Source: Flavobacteriaceae bacterium (GTDB taxonomy: Bacteria > Bacteroidota > Bacteroidia > Flavobacteriales > Flavobacteriaceae). From it: DNA of 64,000 nucleotides. The notes under the pieces were generated by a model. The model was not told where the DNA came from and made no database searches. It saw nothing but the letters and a program-made list of their open reading frames with translations. Below, in pieces: positions 8,695 to 17,572 of the stretch; within the stretch, counting starts at the first letter, position 1; each line of letters begins with the position of its first letter. Position numbers and translations under genes: made by a program. Where the stretch lies: positions 122,330-186,329 of the forward strand of contig JAQWSN010000007.1 in assembly GCA_029243165.1 (NCBI GenBank), read 5' to 3'.

Positions 8695-9024
8695 CTATTT
8701 TTTTTGAGTGATGATTTTTACGGCTTTATTAAGTTCGTTCCAAGCTTGCTTAAGTTCGGCTAAGAAGGTCTCCCCCTTGGGCGTTATGGAATAGTATTTT
8801 CTTGGGGGTCCAGAAGTAGATTCTTCCCAACGGTATTGCAAAAGATCAGCATTTTTTAATCGAGTAAGTAAAGGGTATACTGTACCTTCTACAACAAGCA
8901 TTTTCCCTTTTTTTAATGCTTCTAAAATTTCAGAGGTGTACAAGTCTCCCCCTGAAATCAAAGAAAGTATACAGAATTCTAAAATCCCTTTCCGCATTTG
9001 CGCTGTTGTATTTTCGAGTTTCAT
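8695..9024 (-). CDS. PadR-family transcriptional regulator
   Basis: A 109-residue winged-helix regulator. I start at ATG 9022-9024 (MKLENTTAQMRKG), the usual PadR N-terminus; an upstream in-frame start would add a non-conserved hydrophobic stretch. Signatures are LISGGDLYTSEILEAL, VVEGTVYPLLTRLK and the wing SGPPRKYYSITPKG. PadR proteins repress adjacent genes, so regulation of itself and the downstream PspC gene is expected. A palindrome and a TATATTTG -7 box lie just upstream. Confidence 0.92.
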   Translation of the reverse strand: MKLENTTAQMRKGILEFCILSLISGGDLYTSEILEALKKGKMLVVEGTVYPLLTRLKNADLLQYRWEESTSGPPRKYYSITPKGETFLAELKQAWNELNKAVKIITQKK

Positions 9025-9044
9025 AACTTCATAAGTTTGCATTG

Positions 9045-9084
9045 CAAATATATGAATAAAAGATAGAACTATGCATAACATAGT
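9045..9084 (-). promoter_or_regulatory. padR promoter and palindromic operator
   Basis: On the minus strand, TATATTTG (9045-9052) matches the Bacteroidota -7 consensus TAnnTTTG and lies 20 bp before the chosen padR start. Just upstream is the inverted repeat ACTATG-N5-CATAGT (9068-9084), placed in the -16 to -35 zone. A palindrome there is a plausible PadR autoregulatory operator. The match is by eye; no experimental support. Confidence 0.55.
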
Positions 9085-9168
9085 AGTATTTTTATTTTTT
9101 TAACTTTTTTACAACATTTTAAAAACATAAATCTTCCTAAATTGATTATTATTTTAAACCAATTGAAT

Positions 9169-9378
9169 ATGTCTAGAGATTTGAATTATTGTAGAGCGAT
9201 CCTCAAAAAAGTAAGTTTTGATCCAACCCTATTCAAAAAGGAGTTTACTAAAGCCTATCGTTTGCTTGAGCCGGAAGAGCGAATTGAACTAATTGATTGG
9301 GTCAAAGGGTTTGTTAAGAATAATTCTGAACTACGTTTGGTAATTTCATCAAATTCAGATGTATTTACTTTGGTGTAA
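9169..9378 (+). CDS. Small conserved-looking flavobacterial protein
   Basis: A 69-residue protein starting at ATG 9169 (MSRDLNYCRAILKKVSFD). An in-frame upstream start would add nine residues. It is charged and helical, with no signal peptide or membrane segment. I recall similar short MSRDLxYCRAxLKKVSFD proteins as conserved hypotheticals in Flavobacteriia, but know no function. It converges with oxyR and overlaps that gene's 3' end by 14 bp. The good codon pattern supports a real gene. Confidence 0.65.
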   Translation: MSRDLNYCRAILKKVSFDPTLFKKEFTKAYRLLEPEERIELIDWVKGFVKNNSELRLVISSNSDVFTLV

Positions 9379-10291
9379 TTACCTTAATATTCTCGAATTT
9401 AATTGCGCCCCTGAGAACGCCTTCAATGGTGTTGGAAAGGGCTTCGATAATTGGTAATTTGAGTAGATTCTTACTTTGAATCATGCTTATTTCTCTTGCT
9501 GGTTCGGGAGTATTGAAATACTTTAGGTTTTCGTTACCATATTTAGACAATACTCTTGTGTGTAGGTAGGGAAGCAGGGTCATGCCCATTCCTTCATTTG
9601 CTAACTGGATTAATGTTTCGAAGCTCCCACTTTTCAAATCAAATGACTTTGAGCCACGGGTTGCCTGACATAATTTAAGAACGTGTTCTCTGAAACAATG
9701 TCCGTCTTCGAGAACAAGAACATCCATTTTTTCAAGGTCTTCTACTTCTAATTTATCTAAAGCAGAAAGGGGGTGTGGCTTAGGAATGTAGCCCACGAAG
9801 GGCTCGTAATAAAGTGGTTTCTCGATAAGTTGTGGATGATCCAAAGGAGTGGCCGCTATGCCAGCATCAAGTTTTCCTAAGGTCAGTTCTTCAATTATTG
9901 AAGCGGTATTGAGTTCTTCAATTTTTAAATTGACTTTTGGATATTTTTTGATGAATGTATTTAAAAATAAAGGGAGTAGTGTAGGCATAACCGTCGGGAT
10001 GATACCGAGTCTAAAACGCCCCTCGATAATGCCTTTTTCGGTTGCAACAATATCACTCATTCGCTTAGCTTCCTCAAGAATGACTTTTCCCTGAACAATA
10101 ATCTTTTCCCCTACTGCAGTTAAGGTAATGGGTTTTGATTTTCTGTTGAAGAGTTGAATGCCCAACTCCTCTTCAAGTTTTTGGACTTGCATACTTAGGG
10201 TGGGTTGTGTTACAAAGCACTTTTCTGCGGCAAGAGTGAAATTACCTTCCTCGGCAACTGCCAGGGTGTATTTTAATTGAGTTAGTGTCAT
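9365..10291 (-). CDS. oxyR: OxyR-type LysR regulator
   Basis: Peroxide-sensing LysR-family activator. The N-terminal wHTH contains LTQLKYTLAVAEEGNFTLAA and TQPTLSMQVQKLE. The effector-binding domain holds DGHCFREHVLKLC, two cysteines spaced as Cys199 and Cys208 of E. coli OxyR, which form the regulatory disulfide. This spacing separates it from general LysR proteins. Length (308) is normal. A LysR-type inverted repeat 24 bp upstream of the start suggests autoregulation. No catalase or Dps gene is in the window; sodC is 2.3 kb away. Confidence 0.9.
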   Translation of the reverse strand: MTLTQLKYTLAVAEEGNFTLAAEKCFVTQPTLSMQVQKLEEELGIQLFNRKSKPITLTAVGEKIIVQGKVILEEAKRMSDIVATEKGIIEGRFRLGIIPTVMPTLLPLFLNTFIKKYPKVNLKIEELNTASIIEELTLGKLDAGIAATPLDHPQLIEKPLYYEPFVGYIPKPHPLSALDKLEVEDLEKMDVLVLEDGHCFREHVLKLCQATRGSKSFDLKSGSFETLIQLANEGMGMTLLPYLHTRVLSKYGNENLKYFNTPEPAREISMIQSKNLLKLPIIEALSNTIEGVLRGAIKFENIKVITPK

Positions 10292-10314
10292 TTCTTATGA
10301 TTTTCATAAAGTTA

Positions 10315-10329
10315 ATAAGTAAAACTTAT
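10315..10329. promoter_or_regulatory. LysR-type box upstream of oxyR
   Basis: ATAAGT-AAA-ACTTAT is a perfect 6-bp inverted repeat in the T-N11-A format used by LysR regulators. It resembles the ATAG/CTAT half-site pattern of OxyR operators. It lies 24 bp before the oxyR ATG, where an autoregulatory site would be expected. Confidence 0.5.
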
Positions 10330-10396
10330 ATTAAAAAATAATAAACGACTTTTTATTAGAAAAAATCTCAAAATGAAAAGTGTTGATAAGAAAATA

Positions 10397-11119
10397 TTAT
10401 TTAATTATTGAAACTTGCATATGAATATTAGTCAGAGGAGCTTCTCGGTTATCTACTTTTTGTTTGTTGATTTTGTCAACAACATCCATTCCTTTGATTA
10501 CTTTGCCAAAAGCGGTGTAAGAACCGTCAAGGTGGTAGGCTCCTGGACTTTGCTGTACGATAAAAAATTCGTAGGGAGATGCTAATTTATGCGGATTTTC
10601 AATTTCGCTGCTTGGCATAGAAATTACTCCTCGGTGGTGCTTGTATCCTTTTCGAGTGTCAGGAGGCAGAAGGTACTTTCCAATTTTACGCCTTTTATCA
10701 GCAGTTTCTGCTCGGTCAGAATTACCACCTTGTATGATGAAATTTGGAACTACCCTATGAAAAGTACTACCATTGAAATATCCTTTTTTAGTAAGATAGA
10801 TAAAGTTGGCTCTATGATAAGGTGTATTTTTGTAGAGTTGTATGTCGATATCGCCAAAACGAGTTGAAATCCGAACTTTATCTTCTAAATTTTTCTTTTG
10901 GTAGTTGAAAAAAAATGGAATAGCATTTTGATCGTTAAGTAAAATAGTTTTCTCTTCTTTTTCTTGTGGCTTCTTTAAATTTTTCAGGGTATCATTCTTT
11001 TCCTCTTCAGTTTTTTGTTCTTTGACCAGAGGCTTTAACGTTTTTTTCTTCGAATTACTACATTGTATGTTTAGCATTAGAATACCTAAGGCGAGAATGA
11101 CTATTTTTACTTTTAACAT
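10397..11119 (-). CDS. Cyclophilin-type peptidyl-prolyl isomerase lipoprotein
   Basis: A 240-residue exported cyclophilin. The N-terminus is a lipoprotein signal with lipobox MLNIQC, followed by a Lys/Glu-rich linker of about 60 residues. The C-terminal 160 residues are the isomerase domain, with [33 protein letters not shown] (core Phe-His-Arg and Gln) and [14 protein letters not shown]. It should help proline isomerisation of envelope proteins in the periplasm. Its ATG overlaps the ATG of the divergent Nudix gene by two bases. Confidence 0.93.
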   Translation of the reverse strand: MLKVKIVILALGILMLNIQCSNSKKKTLKPLVKEQKTEEEKNDTLKNLKKPQEKEEKTILLNDQNAIPFFFNYQKKNLEDKVRISTRFGDIDIQLYKNTPYHRANFIYLTKKGYFNGSTFHRVVPNFIIQGGNSDRAETADKRRKIGKYLLPPDTRKGYKHHRGVISMPSSEIENPHKLASPYEFFIVQQSPGAYHLDGSYTAFGKVIKGMDVVDKINKQKVDNREAPLTNIHMQVSIIK

Positions 11120-11753
11120 GGATTATCAAAAATTTTCTAACTGTTTTTCAAATGTAAAAGATTTCAATCGTTCAGAAAAACCTCTTCATAATCAAATGTT
11201 ATTGGCTGAACGAATGAAATATGTGAATAAAGATCTTAATTCCTTTTCAAATGCAAAAAAAGCAGCGGTATTGCTTTTTTGTTATCCTAAAAAGGGAGAA
11301 ATGCATCTTTCTTTGATAAGACGCTCGGAGTATGAAGGAGTTCATTCCGGGCAAATTAGTCTTCCTGGCGGAAAGAAAGATGAAAATGATTCTTCTGTTT
11401 GGAATACGGCCCTGAGGGAGTGCAATGAAGAATTGGGCACTTCGTTAGATGCACCAATTCCGCTAATGTCACTAAGCCCAACGTACATTCCTCCAAGTAA
11501 TTTTTTGGTGAGTCCCTTTGTTCATGCTGAAATGTATTATCCCAATTTTAATTTAGATAAACGAGAAGTTGCTCAACATCTTGAGTTGCCCTTAAAGACT
11601 CTGATGAGCTTTAAAATTGAAAAAAGAATCTTAAAAGAAGGATCAGCTTTTGGAAAAAGGGTACCGTGTTTTGTTTATGATCATCATATTATTTGGGGAG
11701 CAACGGCGATGATTTTATTTGAATTTAAGATTTTTTTAGAAAGTCGCTTGTAG
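11118..11753 (+). CDS. CoA-pyrophosphatase-type Nudix hydrolase
   Basis: A 211-residue cytosolic Nudix hydrolase starting at ATG 11118 (MDYQKFSN). A longer in-frame opening exists but would run through the divergent cyclophilin start. The Nudix box is visible as [18 protein letters not shown] followed by EELG. The preceding QISLPGG and the following [17 protein letters not shown] match the CoA diphosphatase (NudL/YeaB) group, which cleaves CoA to 4'-phosphopantetheine and 3',5'-ADP. Substrate is inferred from family. Confidence 0.88.
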   Translation: MDYQKFSNCFSNVKDFNRSEKPLHNQMLLAERMKYVNKDLNSFSNAKKAAVLLFCYPKKGEMHLSLIRRSEYEGVHSGQISLPGGKKDENDSSVWNTALRECNEELGTSLDAPIPLMSLSPTYIPPSNFLVSPFVHAEMYYPNFNLDKREVAQHLELPLKTLMSFKIEKRILKEGSAFGKRVPCFVYDHHIIWGATAMILFEFKIFLESRL

Positions 11754-11792
11754 AATAAAGCATATATTTGACATCATATCTTGATCGCACAT

Positions 11793-12590
11793 ATGTTTAA
11801 AAAGAACCCCTTTGGGCATTACCTAATCCTAAAAAAATGGCTCATACGTTATTTAGGATTTATGACACACAGAAGGTATCGAGGGTTTAATCAGTTGCAT
11901 ATCGAGGGTTCAGAAATTATTAAAAATTTACCTGAGAATAAGGTTCTGTTTATTTCGAATCACCAAACCTATTTTGCAGATGTTGTAGCGATGTTTCATG
12001 TTTTTAATGCGAGTTTGAGCGGAAGAATTGATAATATCAAAAACGTGGGCTATTTGTGGAGCCCAAAACTTAATATGTACTATGTTGCTGCCAAAGAAAC
12101 TATGAGGTCGGGTTTGTTGCCCCGTATTTTGGCCTATGCAGGATCCATTTCTATCGAACGAACTTGGAGAGAAAGCGGTCAAGATATTAATCGTCAAGTT
12201 AAGATGAGTGATATTACAAATATTGGGGTTGCTTTAGACGATGGTTGGGTCATTACTTTTCCTCAAGGGACCACCAAACCTTTTAAACCCGTTCGAAAAG
12301 GAACGGCACATATCATAAAAAAATACAAACCTATTGTCATTCCTATTGTAATTGATGGTTTCAGACGTTCTTTTGATAAAAAAGGACTGATGATTAAAAA
12401 AAGGGGTATTCTTCAGTCTATGATTATTAAGGAGCCCTTGCAAATTGATTATAAAAACGATAGCGTTGAGGCCATTTTAGAGCAAATCCAATATGCAATT
12501 GAGCAACACCCCTCGCATTTAAAAGTTTTGTCTAAGGAAGAGATCGAAGCACAGGAAATATTAAATCAACTCCGAAAATGGGATATTTGA
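11793..12590 (+). CDS. 1-acyl-glycerol-3-phosphate acyltransferase family
   Basis: A 265-residue PlsC-fold acyltransferase starting at ATG 11793; a TTG twelve bases upstream is the alternative. The conserved block I reads SNHQTYFAD, so His and Asp are separated by five residues instead of the usual four (HX4D). Block III reads FPQGTTKPF where FPEGTR is usual. Both differences probably mark a family subtype and not inactivation, because the surrounding blocks are intact. It likely acylates lysophosphatidic acid or a related lipid at the inner membrane. The stop codon abuts the convergent sodC stop. Confidence 0.82.
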   Translation: MFKKNPFGHYLILKKWLIRYLGFMTHRRYRGFNQLHIEGSEIIKNLPENKVLFISNHQTYFADVVAMFHVFNASLSGRIDNIKNVGYLWSPKLNMYYVAAKETMRSGLLPRILAYAGSISIERTWRESGQDINRQVKMSDITNIGVALDDGWVITFPQGTTKPFKPVRKGTAHIIKKYKPIVIPIVIDGFRRSFDKKGLMIKKRGILQSMIIKEPLQIDYKNDSVEAILEQIQYAIEQHPSHLKVLSKEEIEAQEILNQLRKWDI

Positions 12591-13328
12591 TTAATAAATA
12601 ATTCCAGCACAACTAATTCTTGCACCAGCAGCACCTGAAGGTTGAGAAACCAAATCGTCTTCACCCTGATGAACAATAACGGCCTTACCCATCACATTTT
12701 TAACAGGGTCATCACAATCCAAACACCATAGATCCGTGGTTAACGTAACAATTCCTTCACCAGAAGCATTGGCCATAAAATTACCTATGTCACCTCGGTG
12801 AAATCCTGTTTCGCTACCCCATGCACCGTGGTTTTCGAAGGTAGGATTCCAGTGTCCACCACTTGACTTTCCATCGTCTGAGGAACAGTCCGCTTTTTCG
12901 TGAATGTGAATAGCATGAGATCCTTCACTAAGTCCATCAATCATAGCTTCGAAAGTTACTTGACCATCGGCCTCTGTGAGTGTAACAATTCCTTGAGTAT
13001 TGCTACCACTTTTAGGGTCTAATTGAAACTGAATTTTTTTGACAGTTTTACGAGTAGTGTTTTTTATGGAATCATCATTTTCATGTTCAGCAGTAATCAA
13101 CTCTACTTTTTCTTTGACCTCTTGATGAGTTCCTTCAAAGACTTGAATTTCTTCTGAGACTTGACCGTTAACTGTTTTTTTAGTTGTCACTGTAGCTTTT
13201 GACAAAGAATCAGTTCGATCAATTTTCACCTCAACTGTAGTGGGAAATTCAGTTTCTTTTTTTTGGGTGTTTTTACAGCTTGTAGCAAACACAAGAGAAA
13301 GGCTAATAATGAAGATGATTTTTTTCAT
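12591..13328 (-). CDS. sodC: Cu/Zn superoxide dismutase, lipoprotein
   Basis: Periplasmic Cu/Zn superoxide dismutase. The signal peptide ends in a lipobox (FATSC, Cys18). The C-terminal 150 residues contain the copper and zinc ligands: HAIHIHEKADC, SGGHWNP, FENHGAWG and HRGDIGN, with a final VIVHQGEDD. The paired cysteines for the disulfide are present. An unusual 80-residue, Lys/Glu/Thr-rich segment separates the lipobox from the enzyme domain. It may be a tether. It would detoxify superoxide outside the cytoplasm. Confidence 0.94.
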   Translation of the reverse strand: MKKIIFIISLSLVFATSCKNTQKKETEFPTTVEVKIDRTDSLSKATVTTKKTVNGQVSEEIQVFEGTHQEVKEKVELITAEHENDDSIKNTTRKTVKKIQFQLDPKSGSNTQGIVTLTEADGQVTFEAMIDGLSEGSHAIHIHEKADCSSDDGKSSGGHWNPTFENHGAWGSETGFHRGDIGNFMANASGEGIVTLTTDLWCLDCDDPVKNVMGKAVIVHQGEDDLVSQPSGAAGARISCAGIIY

Positions 13329-13453
13329 GAATTTTTTTTTAATGCATGTAAATGTAATTATTCTTTTTCAAAAAATTGAAAAGTGTAAGAAGAGCATTTC
13401 TAAACTTGGATTTAATTTATTTTAGTTGAACAATGCTTATCTTTAAACAAAAA

Positions 13454-14464
13454 ATGAAAAAGATTTGCATCGTTCTATGGGGCCTGTTCCTTTTTCATTC
13501 GTGCAAACCCATGTACAAAACTTCTGATTTTAATTATGAAACGGCACCCCCTGCTCCAGATTACAGTCTAACTAAAGATTGGGTTGTTTTGCCGAAACAT
13601 TTTCCAGAAGCACTAAAAGAAGTTGTTGGAGAGTCCAAGCCAAAACCTGCAGATGTTTTTTTTATTTATCCAACCATGTTTGTAGATAAAAAAAATGGTG
13701 CTTGGAATGCGGATTATCACCTCAGTTCAATCCGAAAGGATGTAATAGAGAAACCAGCAGCTTTTCAGGCATCAGCTTGGTGTGAGGCGGCCAATCTTTA
13801 CATGCCTTTTTACCGCCAAGCTCATTACAGAATTTTTGTTGAACCTTATGCATCAAAAGGACAGGAGGCGGGACTTTTAGCTTATCAAGACATAAAACGC
13901 GCTTTTGAATATTACTTAAAAAACTTTAATAAGGAAAAGCCCATAATAATAGCTGCCCACAGCCAAGGTTCACTCCATGCTAAAAAATTAATTCAAGAAT
14001 ATTTTGACGGCAAACCACTTCAAAAAAAACTTATTGCTGCTTATCTCATTGGGGTAAAAGTTGAAAACTCAATGTTTAAAGAGATTACTGAACTTAAAAA
14101 ACCTGATGCAGTAGGGGGCTATCTTAGTTGGAATACTTACAGAATGAAAAAATTACCCAAGCGCTACGAAGAATGGTATCGGGGAGGTGTTGTAACGAAT
14201 CCTATTACTTGGAATACAGAAAAGTTTACCGATAAAACAAAACATTTGGGTGTCTTGTATTCCGATAAGAAAATTTACCCTCAAAGTTTATCGGTGCAAC
14301 TTGTAGACGGGATGCTATGGTCCAGTGTTCCTAGAGTACCCAAGCGTTTTTTCCTTTCCTTTGTAAAAAATTATCATTTCGCAGACATCAATCTTTTTTG
14401 GGCAGACATTCAGCAGAATGCAGTGCTCAGGACGAATGCATGGATAAAACAAAATACGCTCTGA
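13454..14464 (+). CDS. DUF3089 alpha/beta-hydrolase lipoprotein
   Basis: A 336-residue exported protein starting at ATG 13454. The signal ends in lipobox LFHSC. The body matches DUF3089: DVFFIYPTMFVD, EPYASKGQEAG and a nucleophile-elbow-like AAHSQGS around residue 170. These point to an alpha/beta-hydrolase with a serine nucleophile, substrate unknown. It is immediately followed by a PNPOx-like gene two bases downstream, so the two are probably co-transcribed. Confidence 0.85.
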   Translation: MKKICIVLWGLFLFHSCKPMYKTSDFNYETAPPAPDYSLTKDWVVLPKHFPEALKEVVGESKPKPADVFFIYPTMFVDKKNGAWNADYHLSSIRKDVIEKPAAFQASAWCEAANLYMPFYRQAHYRIFVEPYASKGQEAGLLAYQDIKRAFEYYLKNFNKEKPIIIAAHSQGSLHAKKLIQEYFDGKPLQKKLIAAYLIGVKVENSMFKEITELKKPDAVGGYLSWNTYRMKKLPKRYEEWYRGGVVTNPITWNTEKFTDKTKHLGVLYSDKKIYPQSLSVQLVDGMLWSSVPRVPKRFFLSFVKNYHFADINLFWADIQQNAVLRTNAWIKQNTL

Positions 14465-14466
14465 GC

Positions 14467-15003
14467 ATGCTAGATACACTATTAAAAGATTCTAAAAAAC
14501 AACTTAAAAGTGCTTTAAAACACAAAAAGCATCCCTTTCGATATTTTACTTTATCGACCCTATCGCTAAACGGAGCTCCACAGTCAAGAACGGTTGTTTT
14601 AAGAGATTTTGATTCGGAAAATTTAATTTTGACAATATTTACCGATTCTAGATCAAAAAAAGTTGAGGAGCTTAAAGAGGATAAAAGAGCTGAATTATTG
14701 TTCTATGATCCCAATCAGTTATTACAACTGACAATTAAAGTCAATTTGACTGAAAGTAAATCTTCTCCCGAAAAATTTAATCAATTACCAGAACCAACTA
14801 AAAAGGATTACTGCAGTCTTCAAGGTCCAGGAGTTTCTGTTAAAGGCCCCGATGCGGTTAAATATGATTTTGAAAAAGGCTATTTCATAAAACTTAAATT
14901 TCAGGCCTATCAGATTGAATATTTAAAGTTAAAGCGACCCAATCATTTGAGAGCTAAATTTTTAATTGAAGATGGATGGCAAGGCGAATTTTTAGTCCCT
15001 TAA
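14467..15003 (+). CDS. Pyridoxamine-phosphate-oxidase-fold flavoprotein
   Basis: A 178-residue split-barrel FMN-binding protein. I choose ATG 14467 (MLDTLLKDSKK), two bases after the preceding stop; earlier in-frame starts overlap the DUF3089 gene. Motifs are FRYFTLSTLSLNGAPQSRTV, FTDSRSKKVEEL and a C-terminal QIEYLKL. The fold matches the pyridox_oxase_2 group. It is shorter than true PdxH and probably not the PLP-synthesising enzyme. It may be a heme/flavin-linked stress protein. Confidence 0.8.
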   Translation: MLDTLLKDSKKQLKSALKHKKHPFRYFTLSTLSLNGAPQSRTVVLRDFDSENLILTIFTDSRSKKVEELKEDKRAELLFYDPNQLLQLTIKVNLTESKSSPEKFNQLPEPTKKDYCSLQGPGVSVKGPDAVKYDFEKGYFIKLKFQAYQIEYLKLKRPNHLRAKFLIEDGWQGEFLVP

Positions 15004-15057
15004 GCCGATTTTTTTAAGTTTTTTTGTAAGTTTAGAGTGCTAAAAACATTAATTCAA

Positions 15058-16506
15058 ATGGAGTCTAAAAAGCCTACCTCAAATTCAATTAAAAGAAGAG
15101 ATTTTGTCAAAAGTTCGTTAGTTGCAAGCAGTGTATTTATTGTTCCTCGTCACGTTTTAGGAGGCGTTGGCTACACAGCCCCTAGTGATCAGTTAGCTCT
15201 TGCTGCCATTGGCACAGGAGGCAAAGGCTCAAGCGATATTATGAATGCATCTGTTCGAGGTAGAGAACGTGTAATTTCACTTTGTGATGTAGATACTTCT
15301 GGCAAAAATAGAATTTCAAGAGTTACAAAGAAGTTTACAGAAGCTAAATTCTATGACAACTTTAAAGAAATGTTAGATACTGAGAAGGATATTGATGCTG
15401 TTACGATTTCAACTCCAGATCATACCCATGCAGCAGCAGCTGTTTATGCTATGCAACGTGGAATTCATGTTTACGTTCAAAAGCCCCTAACGCATAATAT
15501 TTACGAAGCTCGTTTATTGACCGAAATGGCTCGTGATAAAAAAATTGTTAGTCAAATGGGAAATCAGGGTGCTTCGAATCCTGATCAATTACAAATTCAA
15601 AAATGGATTACAGACGGGCGTATTGGATCAATTTCGGAAGTAAACGTTTGGACTGACCGACCCGTATGGCCTCAGGGAGGTAAAATGCCTTCTCCTGATG
15701 CGAATGCTAAGCCCAATACCTTGAACTGGGATCAGTGGTTAGGTCCCGCTCAGGAAACGGATTTTATTCCTGAAATGCATCCTTTCAACTGGAGAGGATG
15801 GTGGAATTTTGGAACGGGAGCTCTTGGCGACATGGGCTGCCATCTTATCGACATCCCTTTTAAGGCATTAGGACTTAAATACCCCACAGATGTTGAATGT
15901 AGTGTTGGATCAGTTTATGAAAAAATGTGGACTGCCAATCATTTTCCTGAGGGCTGCCCTCCTTCTTCTGTTGTTTCACTTCATTTTGATGCCACAGATA
16001 AAAATGATGTTCCTCTGCAAATGACCTGGTCAGATGGTGGAATTAAACCTTTCCATCCAGAATTGCTACCCACCAATGTATCAATTGAACCAAATGGAGT
16101 GATAATGATCGGAGAAAAAGGAGTAATTACTTGTGATGCGTATGGAGCAGATCCTAAAATGTATTTGAAAGGCGAGCCTGTTATTGAGCCTGATAAAGTA
16201 AAAGTTAACGAACCTGAATTTGGACATCAGCGTCAATGGGTAGATGCATGTAAATCAGGATTTAACAGTAAGGAGCACAAATCATTAACTTCTTCTTTTG
16301 ATTATTCTGGACCTCTTACTGAAACCGTTTTGATGGGTAATATTGCCATCCGAAGTTATATGTTAAAGAATGATAGCAAAAAGCGTCCAGAGTTTATCGG
16401 TCGTAAGAAATTGCTTTGGGATGGAAATGCAATGAAAATCAAAAACTTCGAACCTGCTAACCAATTTGTGGGAAGAGCCTACAGAAAAGGATGGGAGTTA
16501 ACCTAA
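15058..16506 (+). CDS. Tat-exported Gfo/Idh/MocA oxidoreductase
   Basis: A 482-residue NAD(P)-binding oxidoreductase starting at ATG 15058. The N-terminus carries a Tat signal (KRRDFVKSSLVASSVF). The Rossmann region follows, with AIGTGGKGSSDI, then DAVTISTPDHTHA and the family EKP-type segment as VQKPLTH. The C-terminal domain includes NWRGWWNFGTGALGDMGCH, with a candidate catalytic His. Such periplasmic Gfo/Idh proteins act on sugars or keto-sugars. Neighbours are galE and a TIM-barrel isomerase. The related protein at 21.6 kb has the same layout. Confidence 0.9.
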   Translation: MESKKPTSNSIKRRDFVKSSLVASSVFIVPRHVLGGVGYTAPSDQLALAAIGTGGKGSSDIMNASVRGRERVISLCDVDTSGKNRISRVTKKFTEAKFYDNFKEMLDTEKDIDAVTISTPDHTHAAAAVYAMQRGIHVYVQKPLTHNIYEARLLTEMARDKKIVSQMGNQGASNPDQLQIQKWITDGRIGSISEVNVWTDRPVWPQGGKMPSPDANAKPNTLNWDQWLGPAQETDFIPEMHPFNWRGWWNFGTGALGDMGCHLIDIPFKALGLKYPTDVECSVGSVYEKMWTANHFPEGCPPSSVVSLHFDATDKNDVPLQMTWSDGGIKPFHPELLPTNVSIEPNGVIMIGEKGVITCDAYGADPKMYLKGEPVIEPDKVKVNEPEFGHQRQWVDACKSGFNSKEHKSLTSSFDYSGPLTETVLMGNIAIRSYMLKNDSKKRPEFIGRKKLLWDGNAMKIKNFEPANQFVGRAYRKGWELT

Positions 16507-16516
16507 AAAAAATCAG

Positions 16517-17539
16517 TTGAAAATACTAATTACTGGAGGATTGGGCTACATTGGCTCACATGTTGCTACACTTTTATTACAAAATGGAGTGGATGTTGTG
16601 GTTGTCGATAATCTGGAGAATTCGCGTATTCAAGTTTTGGATGGCATAACATCCATAACAGGGAGCGCTCCAGTTTTCAAGAAATTAGATGTTGGAAATG
16701 AAACTCAGATGGATGAGTTATTTACTGAACATCCTGACATTGAAGGGGTAATTCACTTTGCTGCTTATAAATCTGTTGGGGAGAGTGTTTCTGAACCACT
16801 TCGATACTATAAAAATAATCTAGGAGGCTTAAATCAACTTTTAAAGCATTCCATAAATAAAACAATTCCTTTTATTTTCAGTTCCTCATGTACCGTTTAT
16901 GGTCAGTCAGAAAACCTTCCCATTTCTGAGGATGAACCTCTCAAACCTGCAACTTCACCCTATGGAAATACAAAAAAGATTGGGGAACAAATAATCCAAG
17001 ATTGTTGCAAAGCTCACCCAGATTTCAGTACTATTTTACTGCGTTATTTTAATCCTGTTGGAGCTCATGATTCGGCAAAAATAGGAGAGTATCCTGTTGG
17101 AGTGCCACAAAACTTGGTGCCCTTTTTGACTCAAACTGTTAAGGGAATCAGACCTGTTCTTAAAGTATTTGGGTCTTCTTATGACACTCCAGATGGAACT
17201 TGTATTCGAGATTACATTCATGTAATGGATTTGGCTCAGGCTCATGTGGACAGTCTAAACTACTTGCTTAATAAGCAAAACTCAGAGTCTTGTGAAGTTT
17301 ACAATGTAGGTACTGGAAATGGTGTTAGTGTCTTAGAGTTAATTCAAATGTTTGAAAATGCAACAGGTAAAAAGGTTTCTTACGAACTCTCGGAACCGCG
17401 TACTGGAGATACAATTGCGGCTTATGCGGATGTCTCAAAAATAGAAAGAGAAATTGGGTGGAAGGCTCGTTATAGTTTAGAAGAAGCACTTTCGAGTGCA
17501 TGGAAATGGGAAGAGATGCTCCACAAAAAATTAGAATAA
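16517..17539 (+). CDS. galE: UDP-glucose 4-epimerase
   Basis: Cytosolic SDR-family epimerase interconverting UDP-glucose and UDP-galactose. The 340-residue protein starts at a TTG codon, since the conserved KILITGGLGYIGSH follows directly and no ATG lies nearby. Other motifs are VVVDNLENS, IHFAAYKSVGESV, FSSSCTVYG and the catalytic YGNTK. It is 10 bp downstream of the Gfo/Idh gene, so they are probably one transcript. Confidence 0.95.
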   Translation: MKILITGGLGYIGSHVATLLLQNGVDVVVVDNLENSRIQVLDGITSITGSAPVFKKLDVGNETQMDELFTEHPDIEGVIHFAAYKSVGESVSEPLRYYKNNLGGLNQLLKHSINKTIPFIFSSSCTVYGQSENLPISEDEPLKPATSPYGNTKKIGEQIIQDCCKAHPDFSTILLRYFNPVGAHDSAKIGEYPVGVPQNLVPFLTQTVKGIRPVLKVFGSSYDTPDGTCIRDYIHVMDLAQAHVDSLNYLLNKQNSESCEVYNVGTGNGVSVLELIQMFENATGKKVSYELSEPRTGDTIAAYADVSKIEREIGWKARYSLEEALSSAWKWEEMLHKKLE

Positions 17540-17572
17540 AATTATTTATATTGTACTTTAATCCAAACAAAA

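Noticed and set aside
13240..13425. Small rightward frame upstream of the DUF3089 gene
   Set aside because: It overlaps the start of sodC in antisense and has no recognisable feature.
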